A DNA stretch of 64,000 nt, taken from assembly GCA_000237975.1 (NCBI GenBank), contig CP003179.1, positions 930,001 to 994,000 of the forward strand. Direction: 5' to 3'. A program made the position numbers and the translations under genes. The notes below the pieces were generated by a model. The model saw nothing but the letters and a program-made list of their open reading frames with translations, was not told the DNA's origin and ran no database searches. Of the stretch, positions 62,756 through 64,000 are shown piece after piece; positions within the stretch are counted from its first letter, which is position 1, and each line of letters opens with the position of its first letter. Origin of the DNA: Sulfobacillus acidophilus DSM 10332. GTDB taxonomy: Bacteria > Bacillota > Sulfobacillia > Sulfobacillales > Sulfobacillaceae.

Positions 62756-64000
62756 GCGTTTCCTAAGTAGTGGGCGAAAAAGGCCCAGATGTCGGACTCT
62801 TCGTCGAGCCAAACGTTGAGGCTTTTGCCTGCGCCATGGCCGGTTTTGGGCGCCAGGCGAAGAAAGACCGGCTGGTCCGATGCGGTGGCTTCGATTAAGC
62901 GGGCGGCCATTTTGAAGGCATGTACGGGATCGACCCGACCGTCTTCTTCCGAGGTGAACAGGAGGACCGCGGGATAGGGCGTGTGATCTTGTACGCGATG
63001 ATAGGGCGAATAGGCGTAGAGCCATTGAAACTCCTCGGGGATATCCGGTGAACCGTATTCGGTGGTCCAGAGCCCTCCAATCAAAAACCGGGGAAAATGG
63101 ATCATATCCAATAAAGGCACGCCCATCACTACGGCTCGGGCGGTGTCGGGATGTTGGGTCAGGAAAGCACCGGCCAAGAGCCCGCCGTTACTGCGGCCCA
63201 GGACGCCTAATTGGCGGGCGGTGGTGAATCGGGCCTGAATCAGGTGATTGGCGGCGTGATAGAAGTCGTCGAAGCCCTTTTGTTTATGCGACCGCATGCC
63301 GTCACGATGCCACGCGTCCCCAAATTCGCCTCCGCCTCGGATCACGGCCAGCGCATAGAGTCCTCCTTTTTCCACCCACGCCTCAATGGTCGGGGAATAA
63401 GAGGGCAAATGCGCCACGTTAAATCCGCCGTATCCGTTCAGCACGAGCGGTCGGGGGCCCGAACCGGGTTGCCAGTCGGCCGGGTGGGCCACAATGACAG
63501 GAATCGACGTCCCGTCGGACGAGGTGGCTTCCGTCCGGGTCACTTTCATTGAGGCGATTGGGCTACGGGGGGCGTGCCAGAGGGTTGCCTGACGATCGCT
63601 GTCGTGCCACCGTTCAATGCGGGGCGGCAAGAAAAATCCGGTCACTTCATAATACAGAGTGGAGCCGACGGCTTCCATTCCACGGATATGGGTACCTTCC
63701 GCCATCATCGTCGCATCCAACAAACGGCCGGTTTCGGGGTCTCGTCGTTCCAACTGCGACCGCGCGTCGACAAGACGGTGAAGGTACAGCCACTGTCGTG
63801 TGACCACTGCATGCAAGATGGGCTGGCGGGCTATCTCTTCGATGACGGGGGTCCATCGGTGACCATCATAGCGTAGGACGGATCCGCTACCGGCCTCGTC
63901 GGTAGTCAGTGCCCAAAGCCTGCCGTCCGGCCCCCAAAACGGCTGACAGCGGGATTCTCCCCGGTCCCATAGGCATTCCCAGCGGGCGTCGGGTTGTCCC
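62752..64000 (-). CDS. prolyl oligopeptidase (S9A), 5' end outside window
   Basis: The frame is open to the window edge with no stop, so the N-terminal propeller lies partly beyond it. The visible part ends in an alpha/beta-hydrolase domain with [24 protein letters not shown], catalytic Ser in [10 protein letters not shown], Asp in EEDGRVDP and His in KTGHGAGK. This is the S9A branch that cuts short peptides after proline. It is distinct from the S9C-type enzyme at 47403. Confidence 0.93.
   Translation of the reverse strand, partial: GQPDARWECLWDRGESRCQPFWGPDGRLWALTTDEAGSGSVLRYDGHRWTPVIEEIARQPILHAVVTRQWLYLHRLVDARSQLERRDPETGRLLDATMMAEGTHIRGMEAVGSTLYYEVTGFFLPPRIERWHDSDRQATLWHAPRSPIASMKVTRTEATSSDGTSIPVIVAHPADWQPGSGPRPLVLNGYGGFNVAHLPSYSPTIEAWVEKGGLYALAVIRGGGEFGDAWHRDGMRSHKQKGFDDFYHAANHLIQARFTTARQLGVLGRSNGGLLAGAFLTQHPDTARAVVMGVPLLDMIHFPRFLIGGLWTTEYGSPDIPEEFQWLYAYSPYHRVQDHTPYPAVLLFTSEEDGRVDPVHAFKMAARLIEATASDQPVFLRLAPKTGHGAGKSLNVWLDEESDIWAFFAHYLGNA

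Overview
The window reads as a chromosomal stretch of a moderately GC-rich Firmicute. The supporting signs are strong AGGAGG ribosome binding sites, a serine-type T-box leader, an S-box (SAM-I) leader, GlpP with attenuator hairpins, a GH18 protein of the spore cortex-lytic type, and a CtaG/SCO/copper-ATPase oxidase-assembly gene set. A thermo-acidophile of the Sulfobacillus type would fit, but that is inference from gene content. I see no rRNA, tRNA, CRISPR array, prophage or insertion sequence.

Layout. 1-4.7 kb: a 5'-truncated YhgE/Pip-like membrane protein, a polytopic NnrS/heme-copper-like protein and a secreted peptidoglycan-binding GH18 protein. 5.2-15.8 kb: a glycerol/dihydroxyacetone island (glpABC, glpP, a stand-alone HPr, glpF, glpK, dhaKLM, a PucR-type regulator). 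Two intrinsic-terminator hairpins precede glpA and glpF and are probable GlpP antitermination targets. 15.8-20.5 kb: a formaldehyde-dehydrogenase-like ADH, a band-7 protein, a dihydrolipoamide-dehydrogenase-like enzyme and CtaG. 20.6-31.3 kb: amino-acid biosynthesis. A class V aminotransferase and serA lie behind a T-box, followed by lysC, thrCB, and a SAM-riboswitch operon with a split MetE-like pair and a YitJ-type homocysteine methyltransferase/MTHFR fusion.

31.4-47.4 kb: accessory genes. These include an amino-acid permease, an ABC exporter, a GH113-like lipoprotein, an AbrB-HicB fusion, a GntR/FCD regulator, pirin, a coiled-coil protein with a PD-(D/E)XK-like motif, a SCO1/beta-propeller fusion, a CAP protein, a Cys-rich surface-type protein, an MFS carrier, and two universal stress proteins flanking a DUF981 protein. 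47.4-53.9 kb: an S9 peptidase and a four-gene NAD-linked formate dehydrogenase. Its catalytic gene reads through an in-frame UGA with a clear bacterial SECIS hairpin (selenocysteine), and its alpha subunit is split between the first and last genes of the operon.

54-55.8 kb: divergent tauE and tandem rhodanese genes, each promoter carrying the same ATACC-N6-GGTAT dyad. This suggests control by a CstR-like persulfide sensor. 55.8-59.9 kb: a CcoI/CopA-type copper ATPase operon with a DsbD_2-type protein and a FixH/YtkA-like lipoprotein. 60-64 kb: mntR, a variant NRAMP transporter, msrB and the 3' part of a prolyl oligopeptidase gene.

The strongest points for a second look are the split selenocysteine formate dehydrogenase, the duplicated CstR-like operators, the split MetE pair under stacked transcription-factor and riboswitch control, the paired GlpP attenuators, and the SCO1-propeller and AbrB-HicB fusions.
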